13,862 nt of DNA from SIG701 sp045577175 (GCA_045577175.1 JAZNHT010000029.1:1-13862), one strand, 5' to 3'. Shown: positions 1 to 6,979, numbered from the stretch's first letter. A program made the numbers and translations. The notes: generated by a model from the letters alone, not told the origin.

Positions 1-215
1 GACTCCTTGCTTTGCGGCGAAAAGCATCGCGAAAACGATACTCTATCGTTTTCGCTTCGCTTTCAGATTAGAACCGGGCGCGCGTTGCGCACGCGGTTCG
101 CAAAAGGATGGCATCTGCAAAAAGAAAATCCAGCCAATTGGGTGCGTTTGCGCTGGGGTCACGACTCACCGGTCGCATAGTCGTCCGCCTTCGGCTCGAT
201 ACACTCGCCTCGGCA
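1..215. repeat. Left-end tandem repeat, unit 1
   Basis: First unit of a direct repeat of about 215 bases. Positions 1-140 match 216-355 with about four single-base differences (for example A40 against C255 and G93 against A308). The unit holds a perfect 11-bp hairpin at 29-55 with arms GCGAAAACGAT and ATCGTTTTCGC and a 5-base loop, and a GC-rich imperfect inverted repeat near 73-97. The match stops at about 140, inside the left arm and loop of what is a complete terminator in unit 2, so unit 1 has lost the right arm. The rest of the unit, 141-215, contains CTTCGGCTCGATACACTCGCC, which recurs in inverted orientation near 13240. I see no real gene here; open frames through it are by-products of the repeat. 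The window begins inside the repeat, so further units may lie upstream. Confidence 0.85.
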
Positions 216-355
216 GACTCCTTGCTTTGCGGCGAAAAGCATCGCGAAAACGATCCTCTATCGTTTTCGCTTCGCTTTCAGATTAGAACCGGGCGCGCGT
301 TGCGCACACGGTTCGCAAAAGGATGGCTTCTGCAAAAAGAAAACCCAGCCAATTG
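216..355. repeat. Left-end tandem repeat, unit 2
   Basis: Second unit of the repeat that begins at position 1. Its hairpin is at 244-270, with a CCTCT loop in place of ACTCT. This unit runs into a complete terminator stem at 333-372, whereas unit 1 diverges at that point. The close identity of the units points to recent duplication or recent gene conversion. Confidence 0.85.
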
Positions 356-372
356 GCTGGGTTTTCTTTTTG
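333..372. terminator. Perfect 18-bp bidirectional terminator
   Basis: The arms at 333-350 and 355-372 are exact reverse complements around an AATT loop. The core is AACCCAGCC/GGCTGGGTT, flanked by A- and T-rich arms, so a U-tract follows the stem on both strands. On the minus strand it lies about 40 bases beyond the stop of the lipoprotein gene at 413-1441 and is its likely terminator. Confidence 0.85.
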
Positions 373-412
373 GCACGTGTTGACAAAAAAGATGCCAGCA
401 TGCCTTCTTGTT

Positions 413-1441
413 TCACTCAGCTATTACATAATCGAACAAATACGATCTGCAATCGATATGCTCGTTTGTGCTTTCATTGATATTTACCCACACACTGTTA
501 TATCCAAACTCAATGCTACCCTTTACCGTTTCATTATCAAACAGGTATTTGCCATCGGCAAGTGTTGCTGTAACGAAAAGCTCCGTTTGGTATACCAAAG
601 CTGATTCTGTGTACTTATGATAAGCCATTGTAAAAGAAACGCTTTCTGCCGAAGCAGAAGTGATCTTAACCCGATCGTCTTTAATGATCGAAGCGAGCTT
701 ATACGTTTGAATTTTCGGCACAGCAGTTTCAAGTAATGGAAGAATCGTTAAATCCGCATGATTTTTCGTGTACTCGCGTTCGTCCCAGCCAAAAGGACAA
801 ATATTATATTTCGCATACAGCTCATTCCAATCTTCCTTGGAAACGGAGACTTGTTGTTGATTTTCTAATTTGTGCCACTCACCTTGCTTCATCGCATCGC
901 ATCCAATAGCAACCTGCGGTTTAAGCGCTCCTTCGGAAATTTCGTAAACAAGGTACTTTCTACCCACCAAATACTGACCTTCCATAACAAGCTGCTCCAT
1001 TCGAATCAAGCCGTTTGCATCGAGCCAGATAAGAGAGTTGGGATCTTCTTGCGTTATCAACGTAACGGCTTCACCGTTTTTTACGGTAAATATTGCAACA
1101 ATATCCAGTGTGCTTTCCGCAAAAATCAGCTCTTCGGTTCCGTCATTGTTAATATCCTTTTTTGCATATCCCATATCTAATGGGCCTTTACATTTTTTTG
1201 CAAGCTCATACACCGTTTTAAGCGCCGACGAGTCTGTTTCGGTCGGTGCGGGAATGGCTGTATTATTCTTTTTGCAAATCAGTAGCTCCGTATATTTTTC
1301 TATTATTGACTTGTACGGATCACCGTTCGCGTTATTTTGTGTATCGTTGGAGTCAGGATTATTTGTATTTGAAGTGTCAGCACAAGAAACCGCGCTAATG
1401 ATTAATAGCAAACATAACAAAGCAGAAAATAATTTTTTCAT
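413..1441 (-). CDS. Putative lipoprotein, 342 aa, function unknown
   Basis: A secreted, lipid-anchored protein of unknown function. The N-terminus is a typical lipoprotein signal: two lysines, a hydrophobic stretch, and a lipobox ending in SAVSC with the lipidated cysteine at residue 20. A low-complexity linker rich in Asn, Asp, Ser and Thr follows (21-41). Near residues 96-107 the motif DINNDGTEELIF resembles the Asp-rich calcium-binding loops of EF-hand or FG-GAP repeats. The rest looks like an all-beta extracellular domain, which I do not recognise. The start is supported by the Shine-Dalgarno sequence AGAAAGGCGGT seven bases upstream of the ATG, shared with the next two lipoprotein genes. 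No convincing promoter is visible in the 100 bases upstream. The gene is AT-rich compared with the central block. The coding call is firm; the function is unknown. Confidence 0.85.
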   Translation of the reverse strand: MKKLFSALLCLLLIISAVSCADTSNTNNPDSNDTQNNANGDPYKSIIEKYTELLICKKNNTAIPAPTETDSSALKTVYELAKKCKGPLDMGYAKKDINNDGTEELIFAESTLDIVAIFTVKNGEAVTLITQEDPNSLIWLDANGLIRMEQLVMEGQYLVGRKYLVYEISEGALKPQVAIGCDAMKQGEWHKLENQQQVSVSKEDWNELYAKYNICPFGWDEREYTKNHADLTILPLLETAVPKIQTYKLASIIKDDRVKITSASAESVSFTMAYHKYTESALVYQTELFVTATLADGKYLFDNETVKGSIEFGYNSVWVNINESTNEHIDCRSYLFDYVIAE

Positions 1442-1511
1442 AGTAATACCGCCTTTCTGTCATTTGAGTTTCTCGTCAAATAGTATTTTGGTAAATATTG
1501 CGATATTCAGA

Positions 1512-1541
1512 AAAAGCAAGTGAGATATCTCACTCCGCTCA
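1512..1541 (-). terminator. Probable weak terminator of the 147-aa lipoprotein gene
   Basis: The 16-base palindrome AGTGAGATATCTCACT (1519-1534) is extended on the minus strand by AGC and GCT arms across a small bulge, then by TGCTTTTT. It lies just beyond the stop codon at 1548. The stem is modest, so termination may be partial. Confidence 0.5.
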
Positions 1542-1547
1542 ATGTAA

Positions 1548-1991
1548 TTAGTCAAGATATACTACATAATAATAGTACGTTTTTCCTTTTTCCTCAAACT
1601 CAACGATTTCAAGACTTTCATCTTGATGCTCCTCGTTAATACTCTCCTTTTCCTCGGAAAATCCGTGCAGGATAAACCGCTCTGATACCATCGCGTTGAA
1701 AGATTCTCTACCATTGTCGTTATTAGCAAACAATATACGAGGCTCAAATTCGACGTTCATTGATCCAGTAAAAACGTAAAGCTCACCCGCAACTACGCCC
1801 TCCGATGTCCTTGCAACACAAGCGGTATCGGCTTTCTCACCGTTAGAATATACAGGCACTATTGCTATTATCTCGACATCATCATAGTGTTCCTTAACAG
1901 CGTTGTATGCACTCTCTTCATTGATATTAGCACAAGAGGATAAACAGAATAGCAGTATCAGGATCATAAGAAATGCTACCGTCTTTTTCAT
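1548..1991 (-). CDS. Small putative lipoprotein, 147 aa
   Basis: A small secreted lipoprotein of unknown function. The signal peptide has two N-terminal lysines, a long hydrophobic core and a canonical LSSC lipobox with cysteine at residue 20. The mature part is acidic and short, with a Glu-rich stretch near residues 113-133 and a tyrosine cluster (YYYY) near the C-terminus. The start is well supported by AGAAAGGCGGTGGAGAT immediately before the ATG, a near full-length match to the anti-Shine-Dalgarno sequence. A promoter with 17-base spacing lies 25 bases upstream, so the gene is probably its own transcription unit. Base composition is clearly AT-rich: one sampled 60-base line is 30% GC. Confidence 0.8.
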   Translation of the reverse strand: MKKTVAFLMILILLFCLSSCANINEESAYNAVKEHYDDVEIIAIVPVYSNGEKADTACVARTSEGVVAGELYVFTGSMNVEFEPRILFANNDNGRESFNAMVSERFILHGFSEEKESINEEHQDESLEIVEFEEKGKTYYYYVVYLD

Positions 1992-2014
1992 ATCTCCACC
2001 GCCTTTCTGATTTT

Positions 2015-2043
2015 ATTATAGCATAAACTTGATCGTTTGTAAA
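2015..2043 (-). promoter_or_regulatory. Sigma-70/SigA-type promoter for the 147-aa lipoprotein
   Basis: On the minus strand, TTTACA (2038-2043) and TATAAT (2015-2020) are separated by exactly 17 bases. The -10 box leads directly into the leader and ribosome site of the gene starting at 1991. Confidence 0.8.
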
Positions 2044-2045
2044 GA

Positions 2046-2220
2046 GTGATGTAGCGGCAAGCCGCAGTGATGTAGTGCTATCGCACAGTGATGTATTGCT
2101 CCTTCGTCGCAAAGTGATGTGATGTGTTCCGCATCCTCACGCGCGAAGCGCACATCACTTGCGAAGCAAACATCACGTCCGAAGGGCACATCACGTTCCG
2201 CGAGAGCGGAACACATCGTG
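2046..2220. repeat. Hairpin-module array, copy 1
   Basis: Intergenic array of short self-complementary modules. The left half has four GTGATGT linkers (starting 2046, 2067, 2088, 2114); the right half has the reverse complement ACATCAC at 2152, 2170 and 2188, and a final ACATCG at 2213. Between linkers sit mini-hairpins, such as GCGGC-AA-GCCGC, GTGC-TATC-GCAC, TTGC-GAA-GCAA and GTTCCGC-GA-GAGCGGAAC. The whole element is therefore a large imperfect palindrome with branching stems. It lies between two lipoprotein genes, downstream of the gene ending at 2235 and just upstream of the promoter of the gene starting at 1991. Open frames through it are artefacts. Relatives are at 12989-13116 and 13401-13550. 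Confidence 0.85.
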
Positions 2221-2234
2221 CCAAAAAAGATGCC

Positions 2235-2783
2235 TTATTCAAATGTGTTATCAATGGGAGAACTAAACTCAAATCTAATAACTTTTATGCCAAAAAGTTC
2301 TTCCAACTGTTCATAACTCAAGTCAGTTCTCGTAATAGTGCTTTCCTTGGACCCTGTTTGATATTTTTCGGTATATCTTATTTTCGGTCCTCTACCCGCA
2401 TCTTCCGGATCGCCCAAATAATATCCACCTGAGCCGTAAAAAAGGTGTACCCTTGATTCTGTATTAACTCTACCACTTACAAGTGTAGATTCGGTGTTTT
2501 CATCAAATTCAATAATCATGCGCTTTTCTTCTTCGCCGCTTTTCAATGAGGCAAACCATGTGCGTGAATAAGGAATAAACGGAAATGGGTTTGAAAGATC
2601 ATATCCTTCAAACCTGCAAACAACGGTATCCTCTATCAAGAACCTTTGACCATTCAGTTCATATTCGAAAACAAAAGGGAACTCGCCCTCCGTAATTTGC
2701 GGTGCTGGTTCATATTTCTTTTCACATCCCGACAAACTCAACATTATTAAGACAGCAAACAGTACTGCAATAATCTTTTTCAT
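2235..2783 (-). CDS. Putative lipoprotein, 182 aa, with a broken paralogue at 12711
   Basis: A secreted lipoprotein of unknown function. The signal peptide ends in the lipobox LSGC with cysteine at residue 20, followed by a short EKKYEPAP linker. The mature domain has many aromatic residues and alternating polarity, suggesting beta structure. Its C-terminus, FGIKVIRFEFSSPIDNTFE, is closely matched by a decayed copy at the right end of the window (12711-12884). The start is set by the AGAAAGGCGGTGGAGAG leader directly before the ATG, and a promoter lies upstream at 2807-2835. After the stop, GGCATCTTTTTTGGCAC leads straight into the hairpin-module array. I do not recognise the family. Confidence 0.82.
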   Translation of the reverse strand: MKKIIAVLFAVLIMLSLSGCEKKYEPAPQITEGEFPFVFEYELNGQRFLIEDTVVCRFEGYDLSNPFPFIPYSRTWFASLKSGEEEKRMIIEFDENTESTLVSGRVNTESRVHLFYGSGGYYLGDPEDAGRGPKIRYTEKYQTGSKESTITRTDLSYEQLEELFGIKVIRFEFSSPIDNTFE

Positions 2784-2806
2784 CTCTCCACCGCCTTTCT
2801 AATTTC

Positions 2807-2835
2807 ATTATACCACAATTTCTAATATTTTTCAA
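2807..2835 (-). promoter_or_regulatory. Promoter for the 182-aa lipoprotein gene
   Basis: On the minus strand, TTGAAA (2830-2835) and TATAAT (2807-2812) are 17 bases apart. From the -10 box to the ATG the sequence is almost identical to the leader of the 147-aa lipoprotein gene. Confidence 0.78.
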
Positions 2836-2885
2836 TATTCATCGTTAAAAATGCACGGTAAAGGTTCACTTCTGCTCCCTTGCTC

Positions 2886-3012
2886 GAAAATGCCGTTTGG
2901 CATCTTTTTATTTTCGTTAAAATCCGATTTTCAAGAAAAGCCGCACTTTGCGCGCAAAGTGCCGGAAAACGGCGTAAAACGAAGAAAACCCGAGAAAATC
3001 TCGGGTTTTTCG
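2886..3012. terminator. Terminator cluster downstream of tRNA-Cys
   Basis: Several hairpins fill this gap. The stem AAAACCCGAG/CTCGGGTTTT (2985-3009) with T-rich flanks is the likely terminator of the minus-strand tRNA-Cys and may work both ways. Further along is the exact 20-base palindrome at 2943-2962 (GCACTTTGCG plus its reverse complement). A third stem, ATGCC-GTTT-GGCAT at 2890-2903, is followed by a T-tract on the plus strand. I see no gene between 2784 and 3039; a plus-strand open frame that runs through here into the tRNA is not credible. Confidence 0.7.
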
Positions 3013-3039
3013 GTTGGCATCTTTTTTGTCAAGACGCAT

Positions 3040-3114
3040 TGGAGGCGTCACCCGGATTTGAACCGGGGGATAAGGGTTTTGCAGACCCGTGCCTTACCAC
3101 TTGGCTATGACGCC
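3040..3114 (-). tRNA. tRNA-Cys (anticodon GCA), CCA encoded
   Basis: Read on the minus strand this is a complete cloverleaf. The acceptor arms GGCGTCA and TGACGCC pair over 7 bp, followed by discriminator T and encoded CCA. The D arm contains AGCCAAGTGGTAAGGC. The anticodon stem GGGT/ACCC encloses CTGCAAA, giving anticodon GCA. The T arm CCCGG-TTCAAAT-CCGGG is standard. There is no intron or variable-arm extension. It has its own promoter and terminator, so it is probably a single-gene transcript. Confidence 0.96.
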
Positions 3115-3128
3115 GTTTGTACTATGAT

Positions 3129-3157
3129 ATAATAGCAGATTTACCGCCGTTTGTCAA
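3129..3157 (-). promoter_or_regulatory. Promoter of tRNA-Cys
   Basis: On the minus strand, a perfect TTGACA (3152-3157) and TATTAT (3129-3134) are 17 bases apart. The expected start of transcription is a few bases before the tRNA 5' end at 3114. This near-consensus form fits a stable-RNA gene. Confidence 0.85.
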
Positions 3158-3219
3158 GGGGATTTTCCGAAGTTGCCAAAATTTTCGGGGGACACCGCAC
3201 GGCATCCCCCGATTTCGAC

Positions 3220-4347
3220 TCAAATCTCCATCAGTCTGAGAATATTCGCCATCGCAAAGGCGAGATTCTCGCGCGTGTACGCACGGCTCTCCGACAGCGG
3301 CATCGGCAAGCGGTTGATCGAAAAGACCGCGCTGACGCCCTCATCGTATGCCGCCTGCATATCGCCCTCCGCACCGCCGACGACGGCGATCACGGGAATC
3401 CCCTGCTTTTTCGCCCGACGGGCAATCCCGATCACGGCTTTGCCGCCGAGACTTTGCGAGTCAATCTTGCCCTCCCCGGTGAAGATCACGTCCGCGTCAC
3501 TTATCATGCCGTCAAAGCCGACCGTATCGAGCACGGTCTCGATGCCCATCTGCAATTTCGAGCCGAAAAATACCGCCATACCGGCACCCATCGCACCTGC
3601 GGCACCGCCGCCCGGCATGTCGGATACATCCGCGCCGAGGCTCTCCTTCATCACGGCGCACAGATGGCGGAGCCCGTCATCGAGCACGCGCACCGTGTCG
3701 GGCTCCGCGCCCTTCTGCGGTGCGAACACGTATGCCGCGCCGCGTTCGCCGTACATGGGATTGTCGATGTCGCACATGGTGATGATCTCCACACCACGGA
3801 GAGACGGCGCAAGTCCCGCCGTATCGATCCGCGCGATCGCAGAGAGCGTGCCGCCGGTCGGGGTAAACTCGCCCCCGTCCTTATCGAAAAATTTCACGCC
3901 GCACGCTGCCGCCGCACCGCATCCGCCGTCGTTCGTCGCACTGCCGCCGAGACCGAGGATGATCTTCTTCACCCCCGACTGTGCCGCGTGCAGAATCAGC
4001 TCGCCGACGCCGAACGTCGTCGCGGTCAAAGGATTTTCCCGACCTGCCGCCAGCGGAAGACCTGCCGCCGCCGCCATCTCGATCACAGCAGCTTCGCCGC
4101 CGTCGATCAGCCCGTAAAAGCTGTCCGTCTCCTCAAAAAACGGACCGCTTACGGGGAGCATCACGCGCACACCGCCGAGGGCGGTCAGAAACGCGTCCAC
4201 ACTTCCCTCTCCGCCGTCCGCGACGGGCACGGACACGACCGCGCACTCGGGAAACCGGCGCAGAATCTCCGCCTTCATCACGGCGCAAATATCGGAGGAG
4301 GAAATCGTTCCCTTGAACGAATCGGGAATCAGTACGGCTTTTTTCAT
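3220..4347 (-). CDS. glxK: Glycerate kinase (glycerate 2-kinase family)
   Basis: Phosphorylates D-glycerate with ATP, feeding glycerate into lower glycolysis (2-phosphoglycerate in most members); cytoplasmic. The 375-residue length is normal for the GarK/GlxK family. Family blocks appear in order: PDSFKGT (8-14), PVADGGEGSVDA (41-52), GLGGSATNDGG (132-142), CDIDNPMYG (192-200), the glycine-rich PGGGAAGAMGAG (245-256) and TGEGKIDSQSLGGK (290-303). I start at the ATG at 4347 because the protein then begins MKKAVLIPDSFKGT like its relatives and AAGGA lies about ten bases upstream; the open frame extends 39 codons further but without homology. It is transcribed alone from the promoter at 4381-4410. 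A neighbouring MFS transporter (5006-6298) could carry an organic acid, but the two are not in one operon. The family assignment is firm; the symbol is by family only. Confidence 0.95.
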   Translation of the reverse strand: MKKAVLIPDSFKGTISSSDICAVMKAEILRRFPECAVVSVPVADGGEGSVDAFLTALGGVRVMLPVSGPFFEETDSFYGLIDGGEAAVIEMAAAAGLPLAAGRENPLTATTFGVGELILHAAQSGVKKIILGLGGSATNDGGCGAAAACGVKFFDKDGGEFTPTGGTLSAIARIDTAGLAPSLRGVEIITMCDIDNPMYGERGAAYVFAPQKGAEPDTVRVLDDGLRHLCAVMKESLGADVSDMPGGGAAGAMGAGMAVFFGSKLQMGIETVLDTVGFDGMISDADVIFTGEGKIDSQSLGGKAVIGIARRAKKQGIPVIAVVGGAEGDMQAAYDEGVSAVFSINRLPMPLSESRAYTRENLAFAMANILRLMEI

Positions 4348-4380
4348 CGTTACGGTATCCTTCAAAAAATTGTTTTTTCT

Positions 4381-4410
4381 ATTATAGCACGCATCGGAAA
4401 TGCTTGTCAA
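4381..4410 (-). promoter_or_regulatory. Promoter of the glycerate kinase gene
   Basis: On the minus strand, perfect TTGACA (4405-4410) and TATAAT (4381-4386) are separated by 18 bases, and the -10 box lies about 33 bases before the chosen ATG. It supports the start at 4347, because the longer open frame would begin upstream of the transcript. Confidence 0.85.
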
Positions 4411-4478
4411 GCATACAGGCGGGAACTTTCCGATCGTAGCTTCGTCTATATATACACAACACAAAGGAGGTTGTCCTT

Positions 4479-4976
4479 ATGAAGAAACTGTTCTTTCTCT
4501 TTTTGGCGGTGCTCTGCACGCTTTTGCTCGTCGGATGCGGCGTCGCGGAGGAGGAATCAAATCCGCCGGAAGCGGAAAAGCCGTACACAGACACGTTTTC
4601 CCTCACGGAATCGGATTTCTCTGCCGTGCGCGCCGTGGAAATCCGCAGCGGCATGACGGGTAAGACCGTTCTTCTGACCGATTCGGAGGATATTGCCGCC
4701 ATCGTATCCGCCGCTTTGCCGATTGTCGGGCAAAATCCGGTCAGCTCCCGCGGAACGTACGGATGGACGTACAGCTTCCGCTTCTACGAAACCGACGCGC
4801 CCGGAGAAAACGATGTCCCCGTGCCGGTTTTCTCTCTGCACATTTTTGATGACAAGGCGTACATCACAAACGGGGTATACGAGAAAATCGACCGTTTCAC
4901 GTATCCTGCCATGTACACGGTCAATCTCGCCGCCGCAGAGTCGCTTGCCGCCGCTTGCGACCGCTTTCATCCGTAA
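4479..4976 (+). CDS. Putative lipoprotein, 165 aa
   Basis: A small secreted lipoprotein of unknown function. The signal peptide ends in LVGC with cysteine at residue 20, the same position as in the three lipoproteins on the left, although this gene is GC-rich like its neighbours. A Glu/Pro-rich linker follows. The mature part includes VEIRSGMTGKTVLLTD (53-68), then an aromatic segment GWTYSFRFYE. This resembles a loose group of Bacillota lipoproteins in which a strand is followed by a TGK-type turn, but I cannot name a domain. A perfect AAAGGAGG (4463-4470) lies eight bases upstream of the ATG. It diverges from glycerate kinase, with 131 bases between the starts, and converges on the MFS gene at a shared terminator. 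Only a weak TATATA is seen as a possible -10. Confidence 0.82.
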   Translation: MKKLFFLFLAVLCTLLLVGCGVAEEESNPPEAEKPYTDTFSLTESDFSAVRAVEIRSGMTGKTVLLTDSEDIAAIVSAALPIVGQNPVSSRGTYGWTYSFRFYETDAPGENDVPVPVFSLHIFDDKAYITNGVYEKIDRFTYPAMYTVNLAAAESLAAACDRFHP

Positions 4977-5003
4977 AAAAGCCTTCCGTGCCGGAAGGCT
5001 TTT
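4977..5003. terminator. Bidirectional terminator between convergent genes
   Basis: Stem GCCTTCCG (4981-4988), loop TGC, CGGAAGGC (4992-4999), with an A-tract before and a T-tract after. It begins directly after the stop of the lipoprotein gene and ends two bases before the end of the minus-strand MFS gene, so it can serve both. Confidence 0.9.
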
Positions 5004-5005
5004 CT

Positions 5006-6298
5006 TTATTTTTTCTTTTCCGCCTTTCGGATTGCGATTGCCGCGGCGGTATTGACCAAAATCATCAGCAGCATAACCCCGATGAATATCCAGTAAAAGA
5101 TCGTCCACGCAGAGGCGGCGTAATTGTCAAACAGATAGCCGAACAGCATCGGTACGATCGCGCAGGCGACCGTGGCGCCCGCATTGGAGAATGCCGTAAT
5201 GGAGCCTGCGTTCATCTCGTCGTCAATCTGCAAGGAGGCAACCGTACCCGAGCACGTGCTGAATCCGCGGATGAGCGTCGCATAGAGCACGGTGAGCACA
5301 AGCGTCAGAACAAGATTCACTCTGTACACAAACAGAAGAATCACGGGGCAGACGAGTGCCGCGGCGAGGAACAGATTCGCCGCCTTCATAAACGGAACGT
5401 GGCGGTGCGAGCAGACCGCCGTACCGAGGAACGGACCGCCCATGACGGCGATCGGCAGAAACATGGAGATCAGAATCGAATAGCTCTCCGGCATCCCGTA
5501 TTCGGAAACGAACAGCTTCGGCAGATACGTGCCGATCGGCATATCCATGAGCTGATACACAAGCGCGGAAAGGATAATGACGGAAAACGAAACGATAAAT
5601 TTCGGCGAGTAGCCGTGCCGCCTTTTGCGCTTGCCGCTGTCCGACAACTTGCTCTCCGGCGCGGTGCGGACGATTTTTTCAAGCACCTTATCCGCCTTGC
5701 CGATCGCGGTAAAGAGGAAAATGACCGCCGCAAGCAGAACGCCGCCCGACACCCAGAACGCATACTGCCAGTTGCCGAGTCCGACCGCCGCCGCAGAGAG
5801 GATATACGCCAGAAAGTTGCCGGCGGAGAAGCCCGTGCTCATCACGCTGATGGCGTAGCCGTGCTTTTCCTCGGGGACGTACAAAGAGATCAGATACAAA
5901 GCCCCCGCCCAGATGCCGCAGTGGGTGATGCCGATCAGCGACATGATGACGGAAAGCTGGGTAAGCGACTGCGTGAGTGCCACCCCCATCAGAAGCACGG
6001 ACGACGCGGACACCGTCGCCAGAACGAACTTCTTCATATTCAGCTTTTTGATAAACACCGCAAACAGAATCTGTGCGATGCAGTATGTAATATAGTAACA
6101 CGTCAGCGGCACGCCTGCCTGCGTGTTGGACGTCCCCCATGCTTTTGTGACCTCGACCAGCTCGACCGCGTACACCTTTTTCGACATCATCGATGCGGCG
6201 TACACCGCCCAGCACGCCCAGATGAGCATATGCATCCGCCGCGTCTGCTGTTTCGTCATGGGAGTGCGGCTGTCTGTTGCCGCTTCACTCTGTGCCAT
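5006..6298 (-). CDS. MFS transporter, possibly OPA-like
   Basis: A polytopic inner-membrane transporter of the major facilitator superfamily; the substrate is unknown. About twelve hydrophobic segments are visible in two halves, separated by a basic cytoplasmic loop with KRKRRHGY in the middle. The first helix region, ending KVYAVELVEVTKAW (41-54), and the helix 4-5 region (GITHCGIWAGALY) recall the organophosphate:phosphate antiporter group (GlpT/UhpT/UhpC), but the match is by eye only. I start at the ATG at 6298 because GGAGG sits seven bases upstream of it; an ATG six codons earlier would put the ribosome site inside the gene. The resulting 430 residues are normal. A promoter lies at 6330-6359. 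It ends at the terminator shared with the convergent lipoprotein gene. Confidence 0.88.
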   Translation of the reverse strand: MAQSEAATDSRTPMTKQQTRRMHMLIWACWAVYAASMMSKKVYAVELVEVTKAWGTSNTQAGVPLTCYYITYCIAQILFAVFIKKLNMKKFVLATVSASSVLLMGVALTQSLTQLSVIMSLIGITHCGIWAGALYLISLYVPEEKHGYAISVMSTGFSAGNFLAYILSAAAVGLGNWQYAFWVSGGVLLAAVIFLFTAIGKADKVLEKIVRTAPESKLSDSGKRKRRHGYSPKFIVSFSVIILSALVYQLMDMPIGTYLPKLFVSEYGMPESYSILISMFLPIAVMGGPFLGTAVCSHRHVPFMKAANLFLAAALVCPVILLFVYRVNLVLTLVLTVLYATLIRGFSTCSGTVASLQIDDEMNAGSITAFSNAGATVACAIVPMLFGYLFDNYAASAWTIFYWIFIGVMLLMILVNTAAAIAIRKAEKKK

Positions 6299-6329
6299 GT
6301 CTTTCCCTCCGCACATTATTATTCATCTT

Positions 6330-6359
6330 ATCTTACCGCAAAACGGGGGACTTCGTCAA
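6330..6359 (-). promoter_or_regulatory. Promoter of the MFS transporter gene
   Basis: On the minus strand, TTGACG (6354-6359) and TAAGAT (6330-6335) are 18 bases apart, about 32 bases before the chosen ATG. Confidence 0.65.
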
Positions 6360-6450
6360 GTTTTTTTCGAAAAATCGCGCTTTTGTGTAAATGATTTTTC
6401 TCCGCATCCGCAGGCGGATAAAAAATTTATCGTTTTTCGATAAAAATATA

Positions 6451-6479
6451 TTGACAAACGAGAACGAATCGTGTATCAT
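6451..6479 (+). promoter_or_regulatory. Promoter of the DUF2975/XRE/DUF4173 operon
   Basis: Perfect TTGACA (6451-6456) and TATCAT (6474-6479) are 17 bases apart, 42 bases before the first gene. Just upstream is a small AT-rich hairpin, TTTATCG-TTTT-CGATAAA (6427-6444), which could be an operator or part of an UP-like element; this is a guess. Confidence 0.82.
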
Positions 6480-6521
6480 AGAAATACGGAAACCAAAATC
6501 AAGAAAAGCGAGGACCGATCT

Positions 6522-6977
6522 ATGCTGAAAATTCCGAAACGGTATTCCCTTACTCTGTCTGCGGTGCTGTCCGTGCTGTTTTTTGCACTGTGCATCCTCG
6601 GCGCAATCTTTCTGCCGCACATCACGAACACGCTCATCTCCCTGAAGGAGCGATTCCCCGACGGCGGCGCAAGCACCGTGCTCGCCCTTGCCTACGCAAT
6701 CCTCACCGTAGCCGCGGCGGCGGATGTGCTCGTATTTGTGCTTCTTCTGCGCGTGCGCAAGCATCTCGTCTTTACGGAGGGAAGCATCGCACTTCTGCGC
6801 GGCATTTCTTGGTGCTGTATCCTCCTCGGCGCGCTCTTTGCCGTGCTCGGGTACTTTTTCCTCGTCTCCTTCACGCTCGCGTTTGCCGCGGTGTTCCTCG
6901 GCATCTGCCTGCGCGTGGTCAAAAACGTACTGGAGGAGGGTGCTGAGATCAAATCCGAAAACGATCTCACGGTGTGA
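6522..6977 (+). CDS. DUF2975-type membrane protein, 151 aa
   Basis: A small membrane protein with four hydrophobic helices (about residues 10-32, 52-76, 94-112 and 113-134) and short charged ends. The layout and the immediate XRE-type partner gene are typical of DUF2975 proteins, whose function is unknown. I chose the ATG at 6522, which has GAGGA seven bases upstream; the longer frame would start within the promoter. The stop codon overlaps the region in which the next gene begins, so translation of the two is probably coupled. It is the first gene of a three-gene operon. Family assignment is by pattern and context. Confidence 0.8.
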   Translation: MLKIPKRYSLTLSAVLSVLFFALCILGAIFLPHITNTLISLKERFPDGGASTVLALAYAILTVAAAADVLVFVLLLRVRKHLVFTEGSIALLRGISWCCILLGALFAVLGYFFLVSFTLAFAAVFLGICLRVVKNVLEEGAEIKSENDLTV

Positions 6978-6979
6978 TT

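Noticed and set aside
2046..2220. CRISPR array
   Set aside because: The linkers are only about 7 bases, invert at the centre, and the spacers are self-complementary; there are no cas genes.
2784..3040. Riboswitch or structured leader between the lipoprotein gene and tRNA-Cys
   Set aside because: The visible hairpins are terminators or simple palindromes, and the leader from the promoter to the ATG is only about 25 bases.
2851..3132. Plus-strand open frame of 93 codons running through the terminators and tRNA-Cys
   Set aside because: It overlaps a certain tRNA on the other strand, has no ribosome site, and its sequence is explained by hairpins and the tRNA.
3151..4482. Plus-strand open frame of 443 codons opposite glycerate kinase
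   Set aside because: It is antisense to a clearly recognised enzyme; its Arg/His-rich composition is a by-product of the GC-rich coding strand opposite.
4955..6394. Plus-strand open frame of 479 codons opposite the MFS transporter
   Set aside because: It is rich in Arg, His and Gln, has no start signal and lies antisense to a normal twelve-helix transporter.
6427..6444. Small AT-rich hairpin as a terminator of an upstream plus-strand gene
   Set aside because: No plus-strand gene lies upstream; the adjoining gene is on the minus strand and is transcribed away from it.
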